Shown in pieces: positions 45,773 through 54,716 of a stretch of 64,000 nt of DNA. The translations under genes and the position numbers were made by a program. Positions within the stretch are counted from its first letter, which is position 1; each line of letters begins with the position of its first letter. Under the pieces are notes generated by a model that ran no database searches, was not told where the DNA came from, and was given only the letters and a program-made list of their open reading frames with translations. The DNA comes from Planctomycetaceae bacterium (lineage in GTDB: Bacteria; Planctomycetota; Planctomycetia; Planctomycetales; Planctomycetaceae), in contig JAWKUA010000027.1 in assembly GCA_041398785.1 (NCBI GenBank), positions 7,278 to 71,277 on the forward strand, read 5' to 3'.

Positions 45773-47515
45773 ATGACGCTGGCCCGATTCACTCACCTGG
45801 CGCTCCCGCTGACCGTATTGCTGGCGGGATTGCCGCATGCGGCCAATGCGGCTGACAAGGTTCTCAGCGACCAGATTTTGCCCAAAGACACCTATCTGTA
45901 CATGTCGCTGCCGAACATTACCGAGCTGAAACAGCAGTGGAATGATTCGTCAATGGGGCAGTTGTGGCACGACGAGGAAATGGCCGACTTCAAGGCCGAA
46001 GTCTTCAACGCGTTTGATTCAGAAATCCAGGAAGGCCTGGCCCAGGTGCAGGAAGCACTCGGTGTGACGGCCGAAGAGCTGATGGCGATCCCGTCCGGTG
46101 AAATGTCCCTGGCGTTTTCCGGCACCGGAAATCGCATGGGAGCCGTCCTGATTCTGGATTATGGCAGCAGCGAAGACGTGATCCAGGGACTGCTCGACAG
46201 GGCCGTTGCCGCACTCAGTGCTCAGCGCCGGCTGTCCCAGTCCGACACGGAATTCGACGGCACTCCGATCACGATGTTCAATGTCCAGTGGGACGGCCGC
46301 GCGCCAACACCACTGGCAACGGAATTCGGCTGGTTCCTGAAAGACGAACGGCTGGTGGCATCCAACAGCAAAGCGCTTCTGGAAACCGTGCTGACGAACT
46401 GGAACGGCGATGCCTCGGATTCCCTGACGAGCAACGAAATCTACAGCTACATGCTCAGCCGCTGCCTCCCCAGCGGCAACTCCGCAATGTCGAAGTTCTA
46501 TTTCGATCCCGTTGGACTGTTCACAAAACTTGTCCAGACCGGATCACTCGGAGAAGCCGGGATGGGAGCCGGGATGGCGATGGGATTCCTGCCGACGCTG
46601 GGCCTGACTCAGTTGAAGGGACTTGGCGGAGTCTCAACCACCGGAGACAGCGACTTCGAATGGGTTTCCCGATCAATCATTTTTGCGGACCAGCCGCCGA
46701 TGGGTCTGATGCGGCTGTTTATGCTGGATCATGCGTCCCAGACTCCGCCGGAGTGGGTGAAGCAGGACGCCACCGCGTATCTGGCGCTGAACTGGAAAGT
46801 GGGCGATGCCTACGACGCTGTTGAGTCGCTGGTGGACATGTTTCAGGGAGCCGGCGCGCTGGCCGGCATGGTCGACCAGCTTTCCCGATCAGGTCCCGGC
46901 ATCCACATCAAGAACGACATCATCGACCAGCTTAGCGGAGAACTGCAGTTCGTGACTGCTCCCCGCGCGAGTGACGATTTCGGCACGGACCAGATGCTGT
47001 TTGCGATCGGAGTTCGCGACGAAGGCAAGATGTCCGATCTGCTGACACGCGTGACGGACGAGCCTGGTTTTCCGGGCACCAAGCGCGAGTTCCGCGGCTT
47101 CACATTGTACGAAATCGCGACTCCCGACGGCGGTGGAGTCGGGTTCACTGTCGCTCATGGAAGACTGCTGATCGGCATCGGAGAAGCACTGCTGGATCAG
47201 GTACTTCGCAACGACAGCGACGTGCGGCCGCTTTCGGAAACCGATGAATTCAAGAAGGTGGCCTCGCATTTCCCGTCGGACGCGGTCGCCGTAACATTTT
47301 CCCGACCCGCCGAACAGTATCGTTCGCTGTACAACGCTTTGAAGAGCGGTCAGGGTGGACACTACTTCCCCGGTATGGATGAGATCTTCGAACGAATCGA
47401 TTTCACAACGCTGCCGGATTTCGATGTCGTCAGCAAGTACATCCAGCCGACCGGCGGATACTGGGTCGGTGACGAAAACGGGGTCTACATGGAAGGCTTC
47501 TCGCTGAAACGCTGA
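45773..47515 (+). CDS. secreted DUF3352-like protein
   Basis: The start at 45773 gives a signal peptide (MTLARFTHLALPLTVLLAGL, cleavage near ANAAD) and has AAAAGGAC six bases upstream. The 580-residue mature-type protein begins with LPKDTYLYMSLPNITELKQQW, the common opening of DUF3352-like planctomycete proteins ('x-P-x-D-T-x-x-Y-x-x-x-x-D-x-x-x'), and repeats the domain in its second half (QDATAYLALNWKVGDAYDA). Rich in alpha/beta units without enzyme motifs. Function is unknown; the family is exported and abundant in planctomycetes. A terminator-like hairpin follows the stop. Confidence 0.85.
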   Translation: MTLARFTHLALPLTVLLAGLPHAANAADKVLSDQILPKDTYLYMSLPNITELKQQWNDSSMGQLWHDEEMADFKAEVFNAFDSEIQEGLAQVQEALGVTAEELMAIPSGEMSLAFSGTGNRMGAVLILDYGSSEDVIQGLLDRAVAALSAQRRLSQSDTEFDGTPITMFNVQWDGRAPTPLATEFGWFLKDERLVASNSKALLETVLTNWNGDASDSLTSNEIYSYMLSRCLPSGNSAMSKFYFDPVGLFTKLVQTGSLGEAGMGAGMAMGFLPTLGLTQLKGLGGVSTTGDSDFEWVSRSIIFADQPPMGLMRLFMLDHASQTPPEWVKQDATAYLALNWKVGDAYDAVESLVDMFQGAGALAGMVDQLSRSGPGIHIKNDIIDQLSGELQFVTAPRASDDFGTDQMLFAIGVRDEGKMSDLLTRVTDEPGFPGTKREFRGFTLYEIATPDGGGVGFTVAHGRLLIGIGEALLDQVLRNDSDVRPLSETDEFKKVASHFPSDAVAVTFSRPAEQYRSLYNALKSGQGGHYFPGMDEIFERIDFTTLPDFDVVSKYIQPTGGYWVGDENGVYMEGFSLKR

Positions 47516-47838
47516 CCAGCCTGATCGGTCCATCGCGGCGGCGCGAAATTTTCCGCCGCCTGCGTTTTCGGGCCATTCGTCACCGACAGGTAGTGACGTT
47601 CTCCGCAGCGCGTTCCGCCGTCAGAACCGCTGCGGGAATTTCGCACAGAGCCGAATCCGGTAACGCCGGATCAGCGCGAAGCCCTTCCGGCGTGTCAGGC
47701 CCTGCGGTGCCCGACCGCGGCAAACGGGCAGTCCTTCGTGACAGCAGGCCAGTATCCTATCGGCGTGCCGCGCGCCCGCTGGTGTTTGAACGAGAATGAT
47801 CCCCTCGAACCGGTCTCGGCAACTCGGAAGTCGAACCC
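47516..47838. other. intergenic region before phosphofructokinase
   Basis: 323 bases. The first part carries a terminator-like hairpin for the upstream gene (separate entry); the rest should hold the pfk promoter. No gene seen. Confidence 0.45.
47535..47559 (+). terminator. candidate intrinsic terminator after the DUF3352-like gene
   Basis: A perfect 7-bp stem, gcggcgg (47535-47541) and ccgccgc (47553-47559), with an 11-base loop, lies 20 bases after the stop. Only a short T-run (tgcgtttt) follows, so it may be a weak or protein-assisted terminator. Confidence 0.5.
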
Positions 47839-49212
47839 ATGAAGCGAATCGGAATTCTAACGGCCGGTGGCGACACGCCGGCTCTGAATGCCACGATCTA
47901 CGGCGCGGCCGAAGAGGCCAACCGGCGAAACATCGAACTGGTGGGCATCATTCGCGGATACGCGGGGATGCTGCATGATCGACTGCCTCATGTGCTGTTG
48001 AACCCACTGTTCACAACGATCCCGGAACTCGATCCGTGCAAGGGAGGAACACTGATCGGTTCCTCTCGTACTTACATCAAACCGGATTCGCCCGAACTTC
48101 ACCTTGCCAGGAAGAACCTGCCGAAGCTGGAAATCGATGGTCTGATCTGTATTGGCGGCGACGGCACAATCAACGGAATGCAGCCGTTTTCGGAGTTCAT
48201 GCCGTGCGTGCTGGCTCCAAAGACGATCGACAACGATCTGGGCCTGAACTATCTCGACGAACCCAACGACTGGGCTCGCGTTCCGGCGGATACACCGAGC
48301 GGTTTCAGGGATGTGCTGACGTCGTCCCGCGATTCGATCGCGTTGGATGACATCGTCAACTACGCGACTCCCGGTTATGCAACGGCTGTGTTTGTCGTAG
48401 CGTCGTCATTGCAGCGACTGCGAACGACGGCGGAAAGTCACCGGCGAATCGCCATCATTGAAGTCATGGGACGGCAATCCGGATACATCGCGCTGGGAGC
48501 CGCCTACGGTCAGCCGGACATCATTCTGATTCCCGAAGTTCCGGTGGATATTGACGCTCTGGAACAGCGCATTCGGCAGCTCTACGACCTGCAGCACCAT
48601 GTGGTGATTGTCGCGGGTGAAGGTGTTCGCGGCATGGACGGCCGTGAGCTGGGTGCCGATTCGGCAACCTACGATCCGGCCGGCAACATTCGCTACAACG
48701 GAGCGGCCGAGGCGCTGGCGGACATGCTGCGGGCGCGCATCGACGGCGATCTCATTGGTACGGTCCGAACTCACGAACCCCGGGAATCCGCCTTTTTTAC
48801 ACGCAAGATCGGCCATACTCAGCGGGGAGGACGCCCGATCCTGTTCGACCGGTTTCACGCCGCTCAACTTGGAGGCCGCGCGGTCGAACTCATGACTCGC
48901 GGCGAAACCAACGTGATCGCCACGATTGACTACAACAGCCAGCAGGGTTTCGGTCTCAGTTCGTTGTCGGCCAATCACCTTCGCGACCGCTGGGGCGAAA
49001 TTCATCCTCGCACCGTTCACGCCAGCATGTACGACGCGCGCCGGATGCAGTTGTCGGTCTTTGGACAGCAGTACCTGAGGCCCATCTTTACCAACGCCAT
49101 CGGCTGGGACGACGTTGAATTCATGCGGGCCGAATTGTTCAGCCCCGGCAACCTGTCGACGCGTTACCAAAGCGTCAATATCGATATGCGAAAACGAATT
49201 CGCTACGTGTAA
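47839..49212 (+). CDS. pfkA: 6-phosphofructokinase (Gly104/Lys124-type)
   Basis: The enzyme phosphorylates fructose 6-phosphate, the committed step of glycolysis. In 457 residues: GILTAGGDTPALN near 6 (phosphate loop), CIGGDGT at 104-110, PKTIDND at 127-133, MGRQSGYIALGAA, and GHTQRGGRP. The residue after GGD is Gly (as in ATP enzymes; PPi enzymes have Asp), while the PKTIDND Lys is typical of PPi-type and the related ATP-using clade. By that rule it is most likely ATP-dependent but from the PPi-derived lineage. It is longer than E. coli PfkA (320), consistent with that lineage. Aldolase (fba) is elsewhere in this window. Confidence 0.92.
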   Translation: MKRIGILTAGGDTPALNATIYGAAEEANRRNIELVGIIRGYAGMLHDRLPHVLLNPLFTTIPELDPCKGGTLIGSSRTYIKPDSPELHLARKNLPKLEIDGLICIGGDGTINGMQPFSEFMPCVLAPKTIDNDLGLNYLDEPNDWARVPADTPSGFRDVLTSSRDSIALDDIVNYATPGYATAVFVVASSLQRLRTTAESHRRIAIIEVMGRQSGYIALGAAYGQPDIILIPEVPVDIDALEQRIRQLYDLQHHVVIVAGEGVRGMDGRELGADSATYDPAGNIRYNGAAEALADMLRARIDGDLIGTVRTHEPRESAFFTRKIGHTQRGGRPILFDRFHAAQLGGRAVELMTRGETNVIATIDYNSQQGFGLSSLSANHLRDRWGEIHPRTVHASMYDARRMQLSVFGQQYLRPIFTNAIGWDDVEFMRAELFSPGNLSTRYQSVNIDMRKRIRYV

Positions 49213-49300
49213 CGCGGGCGGCATTCGTATCATGCCGCGTCGGACAACCCACAGACGCCATTCCGCCGCGCGGAAGGCTGCATTCGCGGCGGCAGGTTCC

Positions 49301-50047
49301 TCACGAGCCTGACCGAACGGCAAGCTCACCAACGGACTGATCGTCGGTGGCGTACGGCTGCAGCCGGCTGACCACCTGCTGGAAGTCATCCGCAGGATCG
49401 CATTCGATGCACACGTTCCTGCCGGTGACCGGATGGTCAAAAGTCAGACGGGTGGCCGCCAGCATCAGGCGCGATGACCCGAACCGGATTCGAAAAATTC
49501 GGTTGCGGCGAGTATCACCGTGAGAAGTGTCGCCCACAATCGGATGGCTGATGCCGTTCAGATGCCTGCGAAGCTGATGGAACCGCCCGGTACCGGGAAC
49601 CGCTCGAATCAGTGAGCAGCGGACCGTCGCGAACTGCTCGGAAGGTTCCGGGATCTCATAGCGACGCAGACATGTAACATCTGTGACCGCAGACTGAAGA
49701 TTGTCCGGCGACGCTGCTTTCCTGCTTCGCCTGCGCTGGAGCGGTCGGTCGATCCGGCAGGTCGTGCAGAATCCTCGCACAAGTGCCGCGTATTCCTTTG
49801 TGACACGTCGAGCGGCAAACAGGCGGCCCATCGCTGCCGCCGTGTCCGGCGATAGACCAAACACCACAATTCCCGATGCCGCCCGGTCAAGGCGATGAAA
49901 GGGAAACACCAGACTTCCAATCTCGTCGCGAACTTCCTGCAGCAGAGGCAAACCGGCCGTTCGGTCCAGGTTCGTTGCATGGACGAACTGCCCGGACGGC
50001 TTATGCACGGCAATCAGGTGGCGGTCATGAAACAGGATCTTCAACAT
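49301..50047 (-). CDS. truC: TruC-like tRNA pseudouridine synthase (RluA family)
   Basis: The 248 residues follow the TruC/RluA plan: KILFHDRHLIAVHKPSG at the N-terminus, catalytic Asp54 in FHRLDRAASG, and PGTGRFHQLRRHLNGISHPI. TruC makes pseudouridine-65 in tRNA; the short length and HQLRRH block fit it better than RluC/D. The start at 50047 (MLKILF) matches the family; the frame is open to 50161 with no such homology. The exact tRNA target is inferred. Confidence 0.85.
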   Translation of the reverse strand: MLKILFHDRHLIAVHKPSGQFVHATNLDRTAGLPLLQEVRDEIGSLVFPFHRLDRAASGIVVFGLSPDTAAAMGRLFAARRVTKEYAALVRGFCTTCRIDRPLQRRRSRKAASPDNLQSAVTDVTCLRRYEIPEPSEQFATVRCSLIRAVPGTGRFHQLRRHLNGISHPIVGDTSHGDTRRNRIFRIRFGSSRLMLAATRLTFDHPVTGRNVCIECDPADDFQQVVSRLQPYATDDQSVGELAVRSGS

Positions 50048-50222
50048 CAGACCCTCCGCTGTCGCGGACTCATTCGCGACGTCCGTTGGCATCGCGAATG
50101 CCGCGGCGTGTCTTTGCCGCCCCGGATCGTTCGAGTTTGATCTTCGACAAGAATTCCGCATCCCGCACTGTTTGAGCGTTCGAAATGCGGGTTTGACCGA
50201 GTGGAAGCGAAACCGTTGGAAG

Positions 50223-50870
50223 TCACAGGATCGGGCGCCGGAATTTGTTGCGAGCGTTGCTGACCTTCCTGCGGAATTCGCAATCTTTCAGGTGATCGTT
50301 AACCATGCCCATTGCCTGCATGAATGCGTACGCCGTGGTGGGACCGACAAACTTCCAGCCTCGCTTTCGCAGTTGTTTCGACAGGTCGACGGCTTCCGGG
50401 CAGGTCGTCCGTTCACACGCCTGCGACTTCGACTCCAGCAGACCGACATCTTCTTCGGAAGGTTCGAACTGCCAGACCCAGGCGGCAAGAGATCCGAATT
50501 CCGCGACCAGCGCGACTGCTCTGGACGCGTTGTTGATCGTCGCTTCAATCTTGCCGCGGTGCCGGATAATTCCCTGATCGCTGAGCAGCCTGTTCACGTC
50601 GCGCTGTGTGAATCTGGCGATGCGTACGAAGTCAAAATCGCGGAATGCTCTGCGAAAATTCTCCCGCTTGCGCAAAATCGTCAGCCAGCTCAATCCGGAC
50701 TGAAATCCCTCCAGGCAGATCTTTTCAAACAGCCTGTGGTCTTCGGCAACAGGCAGCCCCCATTCCCGGTCATGATATTCGCGGTAGTCGTCATGTGCGT
50801 GACACCACCAGCAGCGCAACCGGCCGTCGGGGCCGGGTTTCAGTGACTCTGTATCGACCGGGTCTGGCAT
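50223..50870 (-). CDS. tag: DNA-3-methyladenine glycosylase I
   Basis: Tag removes 3-methyladenine from alkylated DNA in base-excision repair. The 215-residue protein has LRCWWCHAHDDYREYHDREW near 19-38 with the Cys and His zinc ligands, FEKICLEGFQSGLSW (core helix), IIRHRGKI and KFVGPTTAYAFMQAMGMVND near 175, followed by DHLKDC with the second zinc pair. The first 15 residues are non-conserved. The ATG at 50870 is chosen by this fit; a frame to 51236 has no family resemblance. Confidence 0.93.
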   Translation of the reverse strand: MPDPVDTESLKPGPDGRLRCWWCHAHDDYREYHDREWGLPVAEDHRLFEKICLEGFQSGLSWLTILRKRENFRRAFRDFDFVRIARFTQRDVNRLLSDQGIIRHRGKIEATINNASRAVALVAEFGSLAAWVWQFEPSEEDVGLLESKSQACERTTCPEAVDLSKQLRKRGWKFVGPTTAYAFMQAMGMVNDHLKDCEFRRKVSNARNKFRRPIL

Positions 50871-51266
50871 GGAAATCGGTGGTTCCGGCAAAAGACCGAA
50901 AGGGAACGGGCACCGAACGTGAGTCTGCGAGATGACCGTCCTTCCGTCAACCTGCGCTCGGAACAGATCCCCTTTCCGACTTCGCACCTGTGGTGGACGA
51001 AATGACAAGTCCCCGGAATTGGCGGACAGGAGGGACTCGTCACCCCGTTCACCACGGAAAACTCTGACCTGCGAATCGCATTTGCCACTGTCCTGGATCG
51101 CGACTGTCGCGAATCCCTGCGGGAGACTCGCAAGTTTCACGCAGTCGACACTTCGGATTCGCGATTTGCAACCGTAGAATCGAACACATTCAAGGCGCCA
51201 CGGAAAGTATCCGTGGATGACGTGTGACGGAACCACCGCATCCGAACCTGTTCTGAACGATGCCCC
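50871..51266. other. divergent intergenic region
   Basis: 396 bases between tag and the long TPR gene; must hold both promoters. No gene, RNA fold or repeat seen. Confidence 0.4.
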
Positions 51267-54200
51267 ATGAAAGCGAATCCAACTTCCGCCTTTGTACGGC
51301 GCGTTTTGGCAATTGTCGTCTGCCTGATTGTACTGTCAGGGACAGCGTCGCCCGATCCGGCCTCGACTGTTGCCGACGAAGCGTCCGATGAATTCAACCT
51401 TGGCGTCGGACTCTACCGCAAGCAGCGTTTCGACCTTGCGGCGGAGACGTTCGGCGGCTTCCTGAAGCAGTTTCCCGACCATCCCCGCACGAATCTGGCG
51501 CGCCTGTACTACGCTTTGTCGTTGAACCTGCTCGAACAATACGAGCCGGCGCGCGAGCAGTTTGCCGCGTTCATCACCGCCGATCCGGACAGTGCGAACA
51601 TTGCCGACGCAAGATATCGCCTTGGTGAATGCAGCTATTATCTGAAGGACTACGACGCCTCCGTCCGACAGCTTCAGCAGTATCTGGAGCTGCACTCCGG
51701 CCATACGCAGAACAACTGGGCACGGCTGCTTCTGGGTGATTCGTATGCCGAACTGCAGCAGTGGAGCAAAGCCCAGAATACGCTGCGCGAGTTGCTGGCG
51801 CTAAAGCCGGATCCGCAGTTGCAGGCCGACGCCGGGTTCGCTCTGGCACGAGCGCTGGATGGCGCCGGGCAGCACGACGAGGCAGTCGCGACGTATCGCA
51901 GGCTGGCCGAGAACACGACTCCGGCGGTCGCCGTCGACGCACTGACTCGCCAGGGAATCATGCTGTTCCGTCAGGAGAAATACCTCGAAGCGTCGGCGGC
52001 TTACGACCAGATTCTGGAACGTTTTGCGGATTCCGATCGAGCGACGGCGGCGGCACTGAATTCCGGCATGGCGCAGTATCGCGTGAAGGACTTCGAAAGC
52101 GCCATCAACCGCTTCCGCAAAGTTCCGCCGGATTCGGAGTATGCGGCAAGAGCAGCGTTGATGACCGGGCTTTCGCTGCAGTCTCTGGGACGCACCGATG
52201 CGGCTCGCGAAGAGCTGGATCGGGCACTCACCGCCGCCGGCGATACTTCTCTGGCACCGGAAATTGTGTTTGAACGAGCCGAGCTGGAACGCGTGGACGG
52301 ACGGATTGCGGAAGCGGCGCAGATGTACGAAGACCTGGCCGATCGCTGGCCTGACGACAACCGGGTTGCCGACAGCCTGTTTAACGCCGCGGAACTTCAT
52401 CTGGACCTGAATCAGATTCCAACCGCGCGACGTCTGCTGGATCGACTGGAAAGCGACCACTCCGCGTCCGGCATGGACAGCCGTGCGGGCGTCTTGGAAG
52501 GACGAATCCTGCTGACGGAAAACAAGGCCGAACAGGCAATCTCCGTACTGCAGCCGATTGCACGGGCCGCGGCTGATGCCGACAACCGTACTCCCGTCTT
52601 CGGTCAGTACTATCTGCTGCGGGCATTCCACGAAGCGGGGAGGCACGAGGACGCTCTGGCGGAAATGGAAAGACTGCGGCCCAGTCTTTTGAAGCCGGAG
52701 TTCGCGCACCTGAACGGAGCACTTGCCACAGCCGCGATGAGCAGCCTGCAGCTGGAACGTTACGAAGCCGTGCAGAACTATGCCGATCAGTTCTTGTCGT
52801 CCGGCACCGGCAGCCGTCAGACTCCGGATGTCCTTGCCGCGCGAGCCGTGGCTGCCGCGCATCTGGACCGGTTTGACGTTGCGGCAGCGGATGTCCTGAC
52901 ATTGTCGAAGGAGTACCCGGACCGGCCTCAGACATGGACTGCCATCCTGCAATCCGCCAACGTCGCCATGCAGCGGGAAAACAACAAGGCAGCAGTTGTG
53001 TTTTTCGAAGCCGCCGCCGGGCGCCGTCAGGAACCGCTTGTTCGCGAAGCGGGGCTGTCAGGCCAGGCGTGGAGCCAGTACCGGCTGGAGCAGTTCGACA
53101 AGGCCGCGGAGACTTTCGGAACTCTGGCCGACGAGTTTCCGGAATCAGGCCAGGCCGCCGAAGCTGCGTTCATGCGCGCCAACAGCCTGCACGACGCCGG
53201 GCAGGATGACCAGGCCATCACCGCCGCGCTGGACGTCTTCACAAGGCTCAGCGACGAACCTGCTCAGCCCGCGAATCCGTCCGACCAGGACAAGCGCCGC
53301 AGGTTCGCGTTTGATTCCGGTCAACTGGCGGCACGCCTGCTGGGCCGCGCCGGTCGAGTTGAAGAGGCCGACGCGACCTGGGAAAAAATCATCACACAAC
53401 TGAAACCCGCCGAATCGCAGGACCAGATCCTGGATGAATGGGCGTGGATCAATCTGTCCAATGGCCGGTACGCTCGATCGGATGAAATCTATCGCCGACT
53501 GCTGGAACAGTTTCCCGGCAGCAAATTCGCCGGCCACGCACGTCTTTCGCTGGCCGAAAGTGAAATGGCGGCAAACCGTTTTGATCAGGCTGAGCGCGAG
53601 TTCCGTGCTATTCTCAGCACTCCTGAATATGGCGACGTCGAAAAACAAAACGCCGTCTTCCATCTGATCGAAATCAATGCCGGAAACCGCAACTGGAACC
53701 AGGTGCGGGAATACGGCGATCAGTTCCTTGCGAAGTATCCGGAAAGTCCTCAGGCGGCAAATGCCACGCTGCTGCATGCCGAAGCGCTGCTGAATCTCAA
53801 CGAATTCGCGCAGGCCGAAAAGGAACTGCAGCAGCTTCGAATGGCTGTTGTGGACGGCAGAGTGGAGGCCGGAGAATGGACGGAACGGATCTGGGTGGTT
53901 CTTGCGGAGCTGGCTCTGGCCTCAAAGCGATACACCGAGATCGACCCCATTGTCGCCGAACTGGAGTCCAGAGCTCCGCAGTCCCGCTTTCTGTTTCAGA
54001 CGCATGATGTCCAGGGGCGGCGCTGGAAATTTCAGGCCGAACCGGACTTTGCAAGGGCTCGCGAGTACTTTCAGAAAGTGACGCAGGATCCCGTCTGTCG
54101 GGGAACGGAAACAGCCGCGCGGTGCCAGTTTCTGCTCGCTGAGACGCTGTTGCTGCAAAGCGACGTGGACAACCACCTGAACCTGGCTCGCAAGGAGTTT

Positions 54201-54398
54201 CTTCGCGTGGTGACAAACTACGCCTACGACGAATGGCGCGGACGTGCTCTCTATCAGGCCGCGCAATGCGAGGAAGCACTGAAGCTGAAGGACGCAGCAA
54301 TTCGAAGCTATGAAGAACTGCTGAAGGACTTCCCGACGTCCGAATACGTTGACCGGGCTCGCGAGCGGCTTGCCGTTCTGAAGGCAGCGGCGTCGTAG
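51267..54398 (+). CDS. long secreted TPR-repeat protein
   Basis: 1043 residues with an N-terminal signal (VRRVLAIVVCLIVLSGTAS) and about 20 tetratricopeptide-like units to the end (FNLGVGLYRKQRFDLAAETF, ARYRLGECSYYLKDYDASV, ALYQAAQCEEALKLKDAAI). Units often carry the G-x-x-x-Y and F-P-D-x motifs of the YbgF/BamD-type periplasmic TPRs. It is probably a periplasmic scaffold, but no partner gene (ExbB/TolQ-like) lies next to it. No enzyme motif. Start at 51267 gives an intact signal. Confidence 0.9.
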   Translation: MKANPTSAFVRRVLAIVVCLIVLSGTASPDPASTVADEASDEFNLGVGLYRKQRFDLAAETFGGFLKQFPDHPRTNLARLYYALSLNLLEQYEPAREQFAAFITADPDSANIADARYRLGECSYYLKDYDASVRQLQQYLELHSGHTQNNWARLLLGDSYAELQQWSKAQNTLRELLALKPDPQLQADAGFALARALDGAGQHDEAVATYRRLAENTTPAVAVDALTRQGIMLFRQEKYLEASAAYDQILERFADSDRATAAALNSGMAQYRVKDFESAINRFRKVPPDSEYAARAALMTGLSLQSLGRTDAAREELDRALTAAGDTSLAPEIVFERAELERVDGRIAEAAQMYEDLADRWPDDNRVADSLFNAAELHLDLNQIPTARRLLDRLESDHSASGMDSRAGVLEGRILLTENKAEQAISVLQPIARAAADADNRTPVFGQYYLLRAFHEAGRHEDALAEMERLRPSLLKPEFAHLNGALATAAMSSLQLERYEAVQNYADQFLSSGTGSRQTPDVLAARAVAAAHLDRFDVAAADVLTLSKEYPDRPQTWTAILQSANVAMQRENNKAAVVFFEAAAGRRQEPLVREAGLSGQAWSQYRLEQFDKAAETFGTLADEFPESGQAAEAAFMRANSLHDAGQDDQAITAALDVFTRLSDEPAQPANPSDQDKRRRFAFDSGQLAARLLGRAGRVEEADATWEKIITQLKPAESQDQILDEWAWINLSNGRYARSDEIYRRLLEQFPGSKFAGHARLSLAESEMAANRFDQAEREFRAILSTPEYGDVEKQNAVFHLIEINAGNRNWNQVREYGDQFLAKYPESPQAANATLLHAEALLNLNEFAQAEKELQQLRMAVVDGRVEAGEWTERIWVVLAELALASKRYTEIDPIVAELESRAPQSRFLFQTHDVQGRRWKFQAEPDFARAREYFQKVTQDPVCRGTETAARCQFLLAETLLLQSDVDNHLNLARKEFLRVVTNYAYDEWRGRALYQAAQCEEALKLKDAAIRSYEELLKDFPTSEYVDRARERLAVLKAAAS

Positions 54399-54716
54399 GC
54401 GTCACCGCAGCGCACAACCGGCGGCTTACGTCGGGCAACGCCTGAACATCGCAGAACCTGGCGGGATCTCACGGCGAGCCGCACGGCACTCGCGGATCGG
54501 TCAGCGTTTGTGGTCTGCCGTTCTGATTCGATGGATGCAGAAGTGCGACGGACATCCGGGAAGGCAAGGCTCCTGCCAAGCCAAGTGTGTCAAAGTGCCT
54601 CCGATGAAGCTGCGGCTCGGCAGGAGCCTCGCCCTCCCGGTTGCAGCGCCCTCCCGCTTGTAGCGATCTCCCGGATGCAGAGCCCTCCGGATCGTGGGAC
54701 CGGTGCGATCCGCCCG
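54399..54716. other. repeat-bearing convergent intergenic region
   Basis: 318 bases between convergent genes, largely occupied by a long inverted repeat (separate entry) and three short direct repeats like ctcccggttgcagcg at about 54634-54685. Frames that cross it contain the translation EGEAPAEP and are spurious. Confidence 0.7.
54558..54638. repeat. long inverted repeat, planctomycete 'EGEAPAEP' type
   Basis: Arms 54558-54582 and 54614-54638 (25 bases each) pair with only three mismatches around a 31-base loop. The right arm reads ggctcggcaggagcctcgcc, a repeat whose translation (EGEAPAEP) is a familiar false protein in planctomycete genomes. It can act as a convergent-gene terminator, an mRNA stabiliser or a REP-type mobile element. 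Confidence 0.85.
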
